Positions 18,752 to 26,683 of a DNA stretch of 40,831 nucleotides are shown here, piece by piece. A model generated the notes under the pieces. That model made no database searches. It saw nothing but the letters and a program-made list of their open reading frames with translations, and was not told the DNA's origin. Position numbers and translations under genes: made by a program. The stretch comes from Casimicrobiaceae bacterium. Its GTDB lineage: Bacteria > Pseudomonadota > Gammaproteobacteria > Burkholderiales > Casimicrobiaceae. The stretch is from NCBI GenBank assembly GCA_025056355.1, contig JANWWI010000018.1:1-40831 (forward strand), in the 5' to 3' direction. Position 1 is the stretch's first letter, and each line of letters begins with the position of its first letter.

Positions 18752-19486
18752 ATGGTCACGCTTGACAAACCCACCCCCGCCCGTCTTCACATCGTTTCGC
18801 GCGCGGTCGTGTGTGCGGTGAGCGCCGTCGCTCTCGTTTCGCTTGCACACGCCGGACGTCCCTTTGCGACGGACGACGCAGCGATCGTGGCCGCCGGCGC
18901 CTGCCAAGTTGAAGCCTGGACCGAGCGCGGCCGCGACGAGCGCGCCCTCTGGGTCAATCCCGGCTGCAACCCCTTCGGCTCGACCGAGTTTGCCTTGGGC
19001 GGTGCGCGTGTCCGTGTGGACGGCGAAGGTCGCTTCTCCGTCCTGCGTGGACAGGTGAAGCACCTGTTCCGTCCTGTGTCCGAGACTGACCCCGGCTTTG
19101 CGATCGCCGTCGGCGGCAGCCGCGCGCGCAGCGTGGGCGAGCGTGAGTGGTTCGTGAACGGCATCGCGAGCCTGCCGCTCTCCGGTGAGGAGCGCGTGCT
19201 GCATCTGAACCTGGGCGCCGTGCGCACCCGCACGGACGGTCGGGCACGCGAGCGGCTCACCTACGCCGCCGCCTTCGACACCGCCCTCTGGTCCGGCGGA
19301 CGACTGGCGCTTGAGGCTTTCGGCACCTCGGGTGAGCGTGCCCAATGGCAACTCGGCGCCAAGCACGAGCTGATCCCCGGTCATCTGCAAGTCGATGCAA
19401 GCGTAGGCAGCGCCTTCGGGCGTTGGTCGAAAACGCGCCGTCTCACGGTCGGGCTCGTGCTAGTGAGCCCGACGGTGCTGCGCTAG
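18752..19486 (+). CDS. Exported, probably outer-membrane beta-rich protein of unknown function
   Basis: The 244-residue protein has a signal peptide with cleavage after AHA at about 34. The mature N-terminus GRPFATDDAAIVAAGACQVEAW resembles the start (xRPLxTDDA...GxxQxE) of a group of outer-membrane beta-barrel 'transporter' proteins. The rest alternates polar and hydrophobic residues as in beta strands (RFSVLRGQVKHLF, RLALEAFGTSGERAQWQLGAK). Two cysteines (mature part) could form a disulfide. AAGGAG stands six bases before the ATG. It is monocistronic as far as can be seen. The function is unknown. Confidence 0.72.
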   Translation: MVTLDKPTPARLHIVSRAVVCAVSAVALVSLAHAGRPFATDDAAIVAAGACQVEAWTERGRDERALWVNPGCNPFGSTEFALGGARVRVDGEGRFSVLRGQVKHLFRPVSETDPGFAIAVGGSRARSVGEREWFVNGIASLPLSGEERVLHLNLGAVRTRTDGRARERLTYAAAFDTALWSGGRLALEAFGTSGERAQWQLGAKHELIPGHLQVDASVGSAFGRWSKTRRLTVGLVLVSPTVLR

Positions 19487-19508
19487 AGCGTCCGAGTGCC
19501 CGAATCGA

Positions 19509-19912
19509 TCACCCCAGACCGACGGCGGCCCCTCCTTTTCGCTTGCAGCCGTTGAAGCAAGCGCGTTTCGCAAGCCAACTGCCGAAGCTCAAAAGACGAT
19601 GCCGCAGCTCGCGGTCGAGCTCAGCCGCGTGATGCTCAATCGACAGGCGATAGCGCTTCTCCCGCGGCTGCGCCGGATCGAAGCGATGCACGATGCGGCA
19701 CCTGTTTGCCGGCGGCAAGCTCGCCTGCCGCCGCCTCGATCATGCGCCGGTCGATCCGCACCTCCGCCTACGCGGTTGTGGCCACGGCCTCGACCCGCTC
19801 CACCAACTGCCGCGGCGCCGGCCAGCGCTCCAGCGCCGACGCCTCCCGCCCGCCGACCAGGCGCAGGTGGGGCCTGCGAAACGGCTGGCCCGGCTCGACA
19901 GAGGGAAAACTC
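19509..19912 (-). pseudogene. Decayed protein-coding gene, unidentified
   Basis: On the minus strand a strongly G/C-third-position frame begins near 19909 (EPGQPFRRPHLRLVGG, then RWPAPRQLVERVEAVATTA). It hits an in-frame TAG at 19768-19770 and continues as AEVRIDRRMIEAAAGELAAGKQ. It then shifts frame near 19690 into RIVHRFDPAQPREKRYRLSIE and SFGSWLAKRACF, ending at 19509. A real gene with a stop and a frameshift explains this best. I cannot name the family. Between this and the following small gene (19913-20030) I see nothing. Confidence 0.4.
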
Positions 19913-20030
19913 TACCCTTTCACGTCCAAACACCTCGCAAAAGACAAACAACCCGTCACGCGGTAAGCCACGCCGCCGCACCGTGGTCTGAAACCCCGCG
20001 GAATGCCCGGGCGAGCCTGAGCGGGAGCGC

Positions 20031-20144
20031 TCAACGCTTCCTAAACAGACTCACCAGCCCGCGCACGAGGAAGTACACCGCCGCAACTGCGAGGCCGACG
20101 AGCAAGCAACCGATGATGAAAGAGATGATGAAGAACTTGGTCAC
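20031..20144 (-). CDS. Candidate small single-span membrane protein
   Basis: From GTG 20144 the minus strand encodes 37 residues. A polar start (MTKFF) leads into a long hydrophobic stretch (IISFIIGCLLVGLAVAAVYF) and a basic tail (LVSLFRKR), ending in TGA. This is a textbook single transmembrane helix with positive-inside C-terminus. The frame is open some 20 codons further upstream (to a stop near 20208) without ATG, and no clear ribosome site is seen. It could therefore also be the surviving C-terminus of a larger membrane protein. Confidence 0.4.
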   Translation of the reverse strand: MTKFFIISFIIGCLLVGLAVAAVYFLVRGLVSLFRKR

Positions 20145-20346
20145 GGCAGGGCCGCCGACCGGTTTGATCGCGACAACGAACAGGTTCGCCGATCCGCTGA
20201 CGCACGGTCAAAACGGCCCGTTTGCGAAATCCGGTTTGTTGTTCGTCGTCGGCGGGGAGCTGGCCCAACGCGCGCTCGGCGTAGGGCCCGCGGCCTGACA
20301 CAGTCTGTGATGCGACCGCAAGGGTGTCAAGGTCAGACGCGATTCT

Positions 20347-20580
20347 TTCCCTCTGCCTCCGGGAGAGGGTGGCCCGAAGGGCCGGGTGGGGGTATTGACC
20401 GTGGCCGCCCTCACCCCAACCCTCTCCCAGAGGGAGAGGGGGACTCTCTGCAACCACTCGAAGTCCAAGGTGTCGCTGTCTTTTCCCTCTCCCATCGGGA
20501 GAGGGTGGCCCGAAGGGCCGGGTGAGGGTGAAGACGGTGGTTGCCCTCACCTCTGCCCCTCTCCCAGGGGGAGAGGGAGA
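20347..20580. repeat. Two copies of a GGCCCGAAGGGCC-type intergenic repeat
   Basis: Copy 1 (about 20347-20393) and copy 2 (about 20483-20530) share the core GAGAGGGTGGCCCGAAGGGC followed by CGGGTG(A/G)GGG. Each is preceded by a CCCTCTSCC...GGGAGAGGG hairpin. Each is followed by an inverted half (20407-20441 and 20543-20580) reading GCCCTCACC...CCCTCTCCC...GGGAGAGGG. Together they can fold into long hairpins. Repeats of this type are scattered between genes in many beta- and gammaproteobacteria. The remaining 200 bases from 20145 hold nothing recognisable. Confidence 0.8.
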
Positions 20581-20634
20581 TCCGATGGCTAGGACTCGAG
20601 GTCGTAGGTGCGCGTCGAGATTACCAGCGAGTCT

Positions 20635-21798
20635 CTAGAGCCTTGCCAACCGGGCCAGCGCTTCGTCGAGCGTCGTTTCGCGCTTGGCGAAACAGAAACG
20701 GATGATCTTCTGCTCGGTCGGCGCCGCGTAGAACGACGAAAGCGGGATCGCCGCCACGCCGATCTCGCGGGTGAGCCATTCGCAGACGGCACGCTCGTCG
20801 AGATCGCGCAGTCGCGGCACATCGTCGTAGCGTGTGCAGACGAAATAGCTGCCCTCACACGGCAGCGGCCGAAGTGCGGTGCGCTTGAGCCCCGCCAAAA
20901 AACGGTCGCGCTTGGCTTGGTAGAACGCCGGCAGCTGCCGCCACGGTGTCGGATCGGCAAGGTATTCGGCAATCCCCTGCTGCATGGCGCTGTTGGCCGT
21001 AAAGACCGTGAACTGATGCACCTTGCGAAATTCCGCCGTCAGCGGCGCGGGCGCGAGGACACAGCCCAACTTCCAACCGGTCACATGGAGCGTCTTGCCG
21101 AAGGAGGACACCACAAACGACCGCTCTCGAAGCGCGGCAATCGCAGCCGCGGAGACGTGCGGTTCGCCGTCGTAGACCATGTGCTCGTAGACCTCGTCCG
21201 AGAGCACGAAGACGTCGCGCGGCGCGATGATCTCGGCGAGCCGCTCCCAATCGGCCCGACGCCAGATGCGGCCGCTCGGATTGTGCGGCGTGTTCACGAG
21301 GATGAGCCGTGTGCTCGGCGTGAGCGCGCGCTCGATCGCGTCGAAGTCCGGCCGGAAGTCACCCGGCTTGAGCGCAACCGGCACCGCCACGCCCCCGGCG
21401 AGCGCGATGTTCGGCAGGTAGCTGTCGAACGCGGGCTCCAAAACGATCACCTCATCGCCCGGCCGCACGATGGCCATGATCGTTGAAAGGATGGCCTGAG
21501 TTGCACCGGCGGTGATGGTCGCTTCGCTTTGCGGGTCGAAGCGCACGCCTTGCGTGGCCTCGAATTTCTCGCAGACCCGTTGCCGCAGCAGCCCATTACC
21601 CGCCATCGGCGGGTATTGGTTGTGTCCGGCACGCATGGCGGCATCCACGCAATCGAGCAAGCGCGGATCGGGGTCGAAGTCCGGAAATCCTTGCCCAAGG
21701 TTGATTGCCCCCACCTCGTGCGCAAGCGCTGACATGATGGTAAAGATCGTCGTGCCGATCTGGGGAAGCTTGCTTCGGATCGAAGGGGTGACGTTCAT
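20635..21798 (-). CDS. PLP-dependent methionine-type aminotransferase
   Basis: The 387-residue class I/II aminotransferase (fold type I) has the PLP-binding Lys235 in SSFGKTLHVTGWKLG, the substrate/PLP-contact NTPHNPSGR, the Asp/Tyr pair in LSDEVYEHMVYDG and the carboxylate-binding Arg near RFCFAK. NLGQGFPDF near residue 34 and the overall order fit the YbdL group. That group prefers methionine, and in other species acts in the methionine salvage or kynurenine/2-oxo acid exchange reactions. The function is cytosolic. The gene stands alone on the minus strand between the repeat region and the ABC importer cluster. The exact substrate is inferred. Confidence 0.85.
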   Translation of the reverse strand: MNVTPSIRSKLPQIGTTIFTIMSALAHEVGAINLGQGFPDFDPDPRLLDCVDAAMRAGHNQYPPMAGNGLLRQRVCEKFEATQGVRFDPQSEATITAGATQAILSTIMAIVRPGDEVIVLEPAFDSYLPNIALAGGVAVPVALKPGDFRPDFDAIERALTPSTRLILVNTPHNPSGRIWRRADWERLAEIIAPRDVFVLSDEVYEHMVYDGEPHVSAAAIAALRERSFVVSSFGKTLHVTGWKLGCVLAPAPLTAEFRKVHQFTVFTANSAMQQGIAEYLADPTPWRQLPAFYQAKRDRFLAGLKRTALRPLPCEGSYFVCTRYDDVPRLRDLDERAVCEWLTREIGVAAIPLSSFYAAPTEQKIIRFCFAKRETTLDEALARLARL

Positions 21799-21863
21799 GC
21801 GGCAATGCTACTCAGGCCGGCACGGGCGCATCCCGCAAGCTGCATCCCGCGAACCGGCTTTGA

Positions 21864-21960
21864 CGCGGATCGACGCCGACCGCTCAGTGTTCACCGCAGA
21901 CGAATTTGCCAGCCGGCGTTCATCTGCCTGTTGATCCGCGCTCATCGGCGTTGAATCGAC
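21864..21960. repeat. GCGGAT(N)AAC-type inverted repeats in intergenic region
   Basis: GCGGATCGACGCCGA at 21864-21878 is matched in inverse orientation by GTTGATCCGC (21930-21939) and by the neighbouring CATCGGCGTTGAATC. GCAGACGAA and GTTCATCTGCC units lie in between. The pattern resembles the degenerate 'GCGGATnnACGC' low-complexity units seen between genes in several bacterial groups. No gene is seen in the 207 bases 21799-22005. Confidence 0.4.
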
Positions 21961-22005
21961 AGCTGCGGAACAACCCAAAGGCGCCCTGGCGCCAGTGTTT
22001 CCTGC

Positions 22006-22824
22006 CTAGCGCTGTAACCACCACCGCGTGGCATAGCTCAGGGCATCAACGAGCCCCACCAACACGAGCATGGCGATGATCACCGTGCTGGTCTCGGCCA
22101 TCTGGAAAAGGCCCATGTGGAAGGAAAGCATCTGCCCGAGACCACCTGCACCGACAACGCCCAAAATCGCAGCAGCACGGATGTTGTTTTCCCAACGATA
22201 GAGCGTGTAGCTCACCAGTTGCGGCAGGATGGTTGGCAGCGTGGCGTAGAGGAAGATGCGTCCCTCGGGCACGCCTTGCGTGCGAAGGCCGGCGGCCGGC
22301 CCAGGCGGGGCGTTTTCGATCGCCTCGGCGAAGAGACGCCCGAGTACGCCCGCCGTATGCACGGCAAGCGCAAGCGTCCCAGCGAGCGGACCGAGGCCCG
22401 CAGCAATCAACAGCAGCGCTGCCCACACGAGCTCCGGAATCGAACGAAGCGCATTGAGCACAAGGCGTGTCGGCGCCCGCCAGCGTGCGGGATCTTGCGG
22501 CCAGGCACGGCTTGCAGGCAGCGCAAGCGCAAGCCCCAGAAGCGCGGCAAGAAGCGTGCCCAGCGCACTCATGGCAAGCGTCTCAAGCGACGCCCACCCG
22601 GTCTTTGCCAGAAAGGCCGCCGAGAAGTTGGGGCTTGTGAGCTCAAGCACGAAACGCCCCATGCGACCCATGGCCTCAGCCGAGAAAAACTTCGCAAACT
22701 GAAGCTCAAGCGTTGCGAAGGACGCCGCAACCAGCGCAAGCACCCCCGCGACGAACCAACACGCGCGGCACCGCCGAACAAGCAAGCGGCGCGCGGGGTC
22801 GAGCGATGAAAGGCTTGAGCTCAT
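22006..22824 (-). CDS. PhnE-type ABC transporter permease (second)
   Basis: This inner-membrane permease (272 residues from the start used here) of a phosphonate/phosphite/selenate-type importer has about six membrane segments. The conserved binding-protein-dependent loop is seen as VLNALRSIPELVWAALLLIAAGLGPLAG, and EAIENAPPGPAAGLRTQGV, YTLYRWENNIRAAAILGVVGAGGLGQ fits the EAA-loop region of PhnE. The start at 22824 (MSSSLSSLDP) is four bases after the previous stop; the longer frame to 22926 would overlap the neighbour heavily. It pairs with the other permease as a heterodimer. It is last of the four-gene unit. Confidence 0.88.
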   Translation of the reverse strand: MSSSLSSLDPARRLLVRRCRACWFVAGVLALVAASFATLELQFAKFFSAEAMGRMGRFVLELTSPNFSAAFLAKTGWASLETLAMSALGTLLAALLGLALALPASRAWPQDPARWRAPTRLVLNALRSIPELVWAALLLIAAGLGPLAGTLALAVHTAGVLGRLFAEAIENAPPGPAAGLRTQGVPEGRIFLYATLPTILPQLVSYTLYRWENNIRAAAILGVVGAGGLGQMLSFHMGLFQMAETSTVIIAMLVLVGLVDALSYATRWWLQR

Positions 22825-22828
22825 GCCT

Positions 22829-23689
22829 TCAGCCCAATTGCCGACGCAGCCACGCGCTGATGGCATCGGCTCCCGCCACCAGGAGAATGAAAACAAGCAG
22901 CACTGTGGCCACCTCGGAGCCCGCAAACATCTTCATGGAGGTGTCGAGCTGTTGACCAAGCCCCCCAGCGCCCACAAACCCTAGCACGGCTGAAGAACGA
23001 ATCGCGCACTCCCAGCGATAGACGGTGTAGCTGGTCAGCTCGGCCGCGTTTTGCGGCAGAAGGCCATAAAAAAACGCTTGGAGGCGACCGGCGCCGTTAC
23101 GCATGAGGGCCGTGGCGGCATGTTGTTCGCCGCTTTCGAGGATTTCGCCATAGACCTTGCCCAGCATGCCTCCATAGGTGAGCGCAATGGCAAGCACCCC
23201 CGCGGTGGGCCCCAAGCCCACCACGCGCACGAAGATGAGCGCCCAGATCAGCTCCGGGATGCTGCGCAGCACGACGAGCACCGCGCGAGCCGTAACGCGC
23301 AGCACAAACGGCAGCCGCGCCATGCGCCCTGTGAGGGCGGAAAGCGAAAGTGCCCGCACCGAAACAAGCGCAAGCGGAATTGCAATCACCAGCGCAAGTG
23401 CGACCCCCGCGGTGGCTATGGCCACGGTGCGCCATGTTTCGCGCAGCACGAGAAGAAGAAACTCCGCCGAGAGCTTGGGCGGGAAAAAGTCCCCGAGAAA
23501 CTTGAGGGTGGGTTGAAGGTTTTCCGGCTCGAAGATGACCCAGGGCCGGAATTCGGCCAGCACAAGAAGCGGCCACAGCAGTGCCAGCGCCGCCAGCGTC
23601 CAAAAAGCCCGCGGCCACCAGGCCGGATCGCGCAGCCGAGGATCGGTCCCATCCACTCTACGCTCCACACCACTCCGAAGGGCGTCCAT
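22829..23689 (-). CDS. PhnE-type ABC transporter permease (first)
   Basis: The 286-residue inner-membrane permease has about six membrane segments and is paralogous to the next gene. It shows VVLRSIPELIWALIFVRVVGLGP, YGEILESGEQHAATALMRNGAG (EAA-loop region) and YTVYRWECAIRSSAVLGFVGAGGLGQ, the parts most conserved in PhnE. The start lies seven bases after the ATPase stop. Together with the second permease it would form the channel of an importer taking the ligand delivered by the PhnD-like protein. Confidence 0.9.
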   Translation of the reverse strand: MDALRSGVERRVDGTDPRLRDPAWWPRAFWTLAALALLWPLLVLAEFRPWVIFEPENLQPTLKFLGDFFPPKLSAEFLLLVLRETWRTVAIATAGVALALVIAIPLALVSVRALSLSALTGRMARLPFVLRVTARAVLVVLRSIPELIWALIFVRVVGLGPTAGVLAIALTYGGMLGKVYGEILESGEQHAATALMRNGAGRLQAFFYGLLPQNAAELTSYTVYRWECAIRSSAVLGFVGAGGLGQQLDTSMKMFAGSEVATVLLVFILLVAGADAISAWLRRQLG

Positions 23690-23695
23690 CGGGCG

Positions 23696-24526
23696 CTAGC
23701 GACACACCAGGACCGCAGGCGGCGCGGGCGCTGCCGGCTCCTCGACAAGCGGTGCGGGCGCGGCAAGTTCGTGCTCCTTCTGGGCGTAGAGCGCCGCAAG
23801 CATCTCGCCGGTGACTTCGCACGCCGGCCGGTCGAAGGCGAGCGCACCATCGCGAAGGCCGATTACCCGCGGGAAGTGCTTCAAGGCGATCTCGACCTGG
23901 TGCAGGGTGGCCACGAGGGTGGCACCGCGCTCGCGGGCCGCCTCAACCAGAGCGCGGATGGCAAGCGCGGCGCGCGAGGGATCGAGTGCAGAAAGCGGCT
24001 CATCGACCAGAAACAGCGACGCCGGAGAGACCAGCGCCCGGGCAAGCCCGACGCGCTGGCGCTCGCCGCCGGAGAGTCGATCGACGCGATCGAAGAGCTT
24101 TTCGCCAAGATCGAACCGTGTCAGGGCCGCCCACGCCGCTTCCATATCGATCGGGTAGAAGAGCGAGCGCAGACTCTGCGCCAAGCTCATCGCAGGAAGA
24201 CGCCCGGCCAGCACCGCGGTGACAACCCGTTGCCGCGGCGGCAGCGGCGGCACCTGCGCCGCCAGAAACAGCCGCCCACGTAGACGGCGCAGCTCGCGCG
24301 GCGGAAGCGCCCAAGGGTCGCCGCCGTCGAGCTTGAGACTCCCCGCGGCTGGCTTGAGCGCGCACGCCAGCGCCTGCAGCAGCGTGGTCTTGCCTGCGCC
24401 CGAGGGGCCGATCACCGCGACCTGCTCACCCGCGGCCACCGTGAGCGAGAGGTCGCGAATGGCCGCAGGCGCCTCGGCTCGTGCTGCCGGATGACGAAGC
24501 GTCAGCCCGCTTGCTTCAACCCGCAC
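23696..24526 (-). CDS. PhnC-type ABC transporter ATP-binding protein
   Basis: The 276-residue ATPase of the importer has Walker A GPSGAGKTT at 40-48, signature LSGGERQ at 151-157, Walker B LFLVDEP at 171-177 and the switch His in ATLHQVEIA. The domain order and the neighbouring PhnE-type permeases place it in the PhnC group. It has an unusual Ala/Pro-rich C-terminal tail (LAAPAPLVEEPAAPAPPAVL), not needed for activity. It starts 26 bases after the binding-protein stop. ATP hydrolysis at the inner face of the membrane drives uptake. Confidence 0.9.
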   Translation of the reverse strand: MRVEASGLTLRHPAARAEAPAAIRDLSLTVAAGEQVAVIGPSGAGKTTLLQALACALKPAAGSLKLDGGDPWALPPRELRRLRGRLFLAAQVPPLPPRQRVVTAVLAGRLPAMSLAQSLRSLFYPIDMEAAWAALTRFDLGEKLFDRVDRLSGGERQRVGLARALVSPASLFLVDEPLSALDPSRAALAIRALVEAARERGATLVATLHQVEIALKHFPRVIGLRDGALAFDRPACEVTGEMLAALYAQKEHELAAPAPLVEEPAAPAPPAVLVCR

Positions 24527-24552
24527 GGTCGCCGCCGCACCTGGCGAAACGC

Positions 24553-25410
24553 CTACTTGAGCAGCCCCGCGCTGCGGGCCGCTTGCTCGATGCCGCGGTA
24601 GTTTTCGGCCTTGGTCGGCACGTAGCGCGTGGCACGGTTGAGCGTGAGGATTTCCTTGCCAAGCGGATCGCTCGCGCTGATCTCGAGCAACGCCTTGGTC
24701 AAGCGCTCACGCAAGCTCGCCGGCATGTCAGCGTGCACCGACCAGTTGTAGTTGAAAAACGGTGGCGTGGTGTAGAAGACGTTGACCTCGTTGGTGTCGA
24801 CCTTTTTTTCGTTGACGAACTTGTTCCACACCGTGATGTCGAGCGCGGCCGCATCGACCCGGCCGGAGACCACCGAGGCGATCGTGGCATCGTGCGCTCC
24901 GGAAAACGCCACGCGTTTGAAGTCGCGCTCGGGATCGATGCCCGCCTGAAGCAGAAAGCTGCGCGGCATCAAGTGCCCGGAGGTGCTCGAAGCCGAACCA
25001 AAACTGACTTGCTTGCCCTTCAAATCGGCCAGCGACTTGATGCCCGAGTTGGTCTTGGCGATGAAGACGCTCCTGAACTGGGTGTCTTCCTCGCGCTGCG
25101 CAATCGGGATGATCTTGCCGCCCGAGCGATGCTGCGCCTGTACGTGGGTAAAGCCGCCAAGCCAGGCCAGATCGACCTGCTTGTTGACCAGCGCCTCAAC
25201 CGCCGCCGGGTAGTCGTTGACCGGCACGAACTCAACCTTCATCCCGAGTTTGGACTCGAGATATTTGACGATCGGGCCGAACTTGCGGATTTGTTCCTGT
25301 GCCGCTTCCTCCGGGATGGTGGTGACTTTGAGGGTCTGCGCGCTCACTGCCGCAGAGGTACCCAGCATGAGCGCGGTCAGCCAAGAAAGGACCTTTGAGC
25401 TGCGGTGCAT
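24553..25410 (-). CDS. PhnD-like periplasmic binding protein (phosphonate/phosphite/selenate type)
   Basis: The 285-residue PhnD-type solute-binding protein has a signal peptide (cleavage after AVSA, residue 24). The mature start TLKVTTIPEEAAQEQIRKFGPIVKYLESKLG leads into VEFVPVNDYPAAVEALVNKQVDLAWLGGFT, and GSASSTSGHLMPRSFLL supplies the anion-binding loop. It reads most like the group often labelled 'putative selenate ABC transporter' rather than classical PhnD, but that label rests on homology only. No phn C-P lyase, ptx or sel gene is in the window to decide the ligand. AGGAG is seven to eight bases before the ATG. It is first of the four-gene minus-strand operon. Confidence 0.85.
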   Translation of the reverse strand: MHRSSKVLSWLTALMLGTSAAVSAQTLKVTTIPEEAAQEQIRKFGPIVKYLESKLGMKVEFVPVNDYPAAVEALVNKQVDLAWLGGFTHVQAQHRSGGKIIPIAQREEDTQFRSVFIAKTNSGIKSLADLKGKQVSFGSASSTSGHLMPRSFLLQAGIDPERDFKRVAFSGAHDATIASVVSGRVDAAALDITVWNKFVNEKKVDTNEVNVFYTTPPFFNYNWSVHADMPASLRERLTKALLEISASDPLGKEILTLNRATRYVPTKAENYRGIEQAARSAGLLK

Positions 25411-25457
25411 GTTCGAGCTCCTGTCGTTGAGAACCTTACCGAGGCGAAGTATCGTCC

Positions 25458-25489
25458 GAAAATAAGAAAAGCAGCCCTCGGGCTGCTTT
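25458..25489 (-). terminator. Rho-independent terminator after tRNA-Arg(ACG)
   Basis: On the minus strand AAAGCAGCCC-GA-GGGCTGCTTT is followed by TCTTATTTT. The strong hairpin and T-run lie about 13 bases after the tRNA CCA end, so they end the tRNA transcript and isolate it from the importer operon downstream. Confidence 0.85.
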
Positions 25490-25501
25490 CTAGGAATTCG
25501 G

Positions 25502-25579
25502 TGGCGCGGCTGGCAGGATTCGAACCCACGACCCCTTGGTTCGTAGCCAAGTACTCTAATCCATCTGAGCTACAGCCGC
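25502..25579 (-). tRNA. tRNA-Arg (anticodon ACG)
   Basis: The minus strand folds into a full cloverleaf: acceptor GCGGCTG with CAGCCGC, D stem GCTC/GAGT, anticodon stem CTTGG/CCAAG with loop CTACGAA (anticodon ACG at 25542-25544), and T arm GTGGG-TTCGAAT-CCTGC. Discriminator G and an encoded CCA (25502-25504) complete it. It reads CGU/CGC/CGA arginine codons after A34 deamination. Confidence 0.97.
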
Positions 25580-25589
25580 GTCGCCCTGG

Positions 25590-25595
25590 ATTATA
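25590..25595 (-). promoter_or_regulatory. -10 box (TATAAT) of tRNA-Arg(ACG)
   Basis: A perfect TATAAT on the minus strand lies ten bases before the tRNA 5' end, so transcription starts close to the mature end. No good -35 hexamer is visible. The promoter lies within 20 bases of the stop of the upstream ABC ATPase gene. Confidence 0.7.
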
Positions 25596-25614
25596 GCGCG
25601 GCCAACGCTCCGCT

Positions 25615-26670
25615 TTAGAAGGCGATCACATGATCGAGCTCCACGCGAATGCCGATTGATTCGCCGACACGGTGGTTGTGGTGGCTCGGCACGAGCGCGA
25701 GGACACTGCGGCCGCTCGGCAGTTCGAGGGTGTAGAGGAACTCCGCACCGCGAAACGCGCGTGCAAGCACCCGCGCCGTGGTCGGGCTTGCATCATCATG
25801 CACGATATCGTCTGGGCGAAGCAGAAGCTCAAGCCGATCTCCGGGTGCTCGCGCGGTCGGCTTGGCAAGCCGCAAGCGCCCGAGTTCGCACTCAAGATGC
25901 TCGGCATCGACCACGACCGCCGGCAAAAAAACGCCCTCGCCCACAAAGTCCGCCACGAAGCGTGTGGCCGGCTGATGGTAGAGGTTGTAGGCGCTATCCC
26001 ATTGCTCGAGTTGCCCGTCGCGCAACACGCCCACCTCATCGGCGAGCGCAAAGGCCTCGTGTTGATCGTGGGTGACCAGAAGCGCGGTAGTTCGGGTTTC
26101 GAAGAGCATGCTGCGCACCTCGGCCGAAAGACGCTGGCGCGTTTCGATATCAAGGTTGGAAAACGGCTCATCGAGCAGAACGACCTTGGGTTGGGTTACA
26201 AGCGCCCGCGCCAGGGCCACCCGCTGCTGCTGCCCACCGGAGAGCTCATGCGGATAGGCATGACGCTCGGCCGTAAGCCCCACCAGTGCAAGCGCCTGAT
26301 CGACGGCCCGCGCCCGCTCGACGGCGGTCATGCGAAAAAGCCCAAAGCCGACGTTGCCCGCCACATCGAGATGCGGAAAAAGCGCATAGTCCTGAAACAC
26401 GATGCCCACGCCGCGCGCTTCCGGCTCGACGAAGGTCGTGGCATCGCTCACGATTCGATCGCCGATGCGAATCGTGCCGGCGCTCGGGCGCTCAAGCCCT
26501 GCCACACAGCGAAGCAACGTGGTTTTGCCGCAACCGGAAGGCCCAAGCAGACAGCCCACCTGCCCGCTTTCAACCGTAAAGCTCACCGCGCGCAGGGTCT
26601 CGCGCGGCCCTTCCCGACCGCGCGGCGGATAGCGGTGAGAAAGCGCCTCAACGACCAGTTGGTTAGCCAT
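25615..26670 (-). CDS. Orphan ABC transporter ATP-binding protein (FbpC/PotA-like)
   Basis: The start at 26670 (MANQLVVEALSHRYPP) gives 351 residues and matches the family. It has Walker A GPSGCGKT at 43-50, Q-loop FQDYALFPH, signature LSGGQQQ at 143-149, Walker B VVLLDEP at 163-169 and the switch His in VTHDQHEAF. The C-terminal TOBE-type domain covers about 240-351. The class serves iron(III), polyamine or sulfate/thiosulfate-type importers. No permease or binding protein is nearby, so it is an orphan ATPase that must work with partners encoded elsewhere. It starts 13 bases after thrC and is probably in the same transcript. Confidence 0.88.
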   Translation of the reverse strand: MANQLVVEALSHRYPPRGREGPRETLRAVSFTVESGQVGCLLGPSGCGKTTLLRCVAGLERPSAGTIRIGDRIVSDATTFVEPEARGVGIVFQDYALFPHLDVAGNVGFGLFRMTAVERARAVDQALALVGLTAERHAYPHELSGGQQQRVALARALVTQPKVVLLDEPFSNLDIETRQRLSAEVRSMLFETRTTALLVTHDQHEAFALADEVGVLRDGQLEQWDSAYNLYHQPATRFVADFVGEGVFLPAVVVDAEHLECELGRLRLAKPTARAPGDRLELLLRPDDIVHDDASPTTARVLARAFRGAEFLYTLELPSGRSVLALVPSHHNHRVGESIGIRVELDHVIAF

Positions 26671-26683
26671 GTGGCCGCTCGAG

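Noticed and set aside
19693-20298. 201-codon plus-strand frame across the 19.7-20.3 kb region
   Set aside because: Its translation is low-complexity with no domain. The minus strand gives better coding signals over the same bases (decayed gene and small membrane protein).
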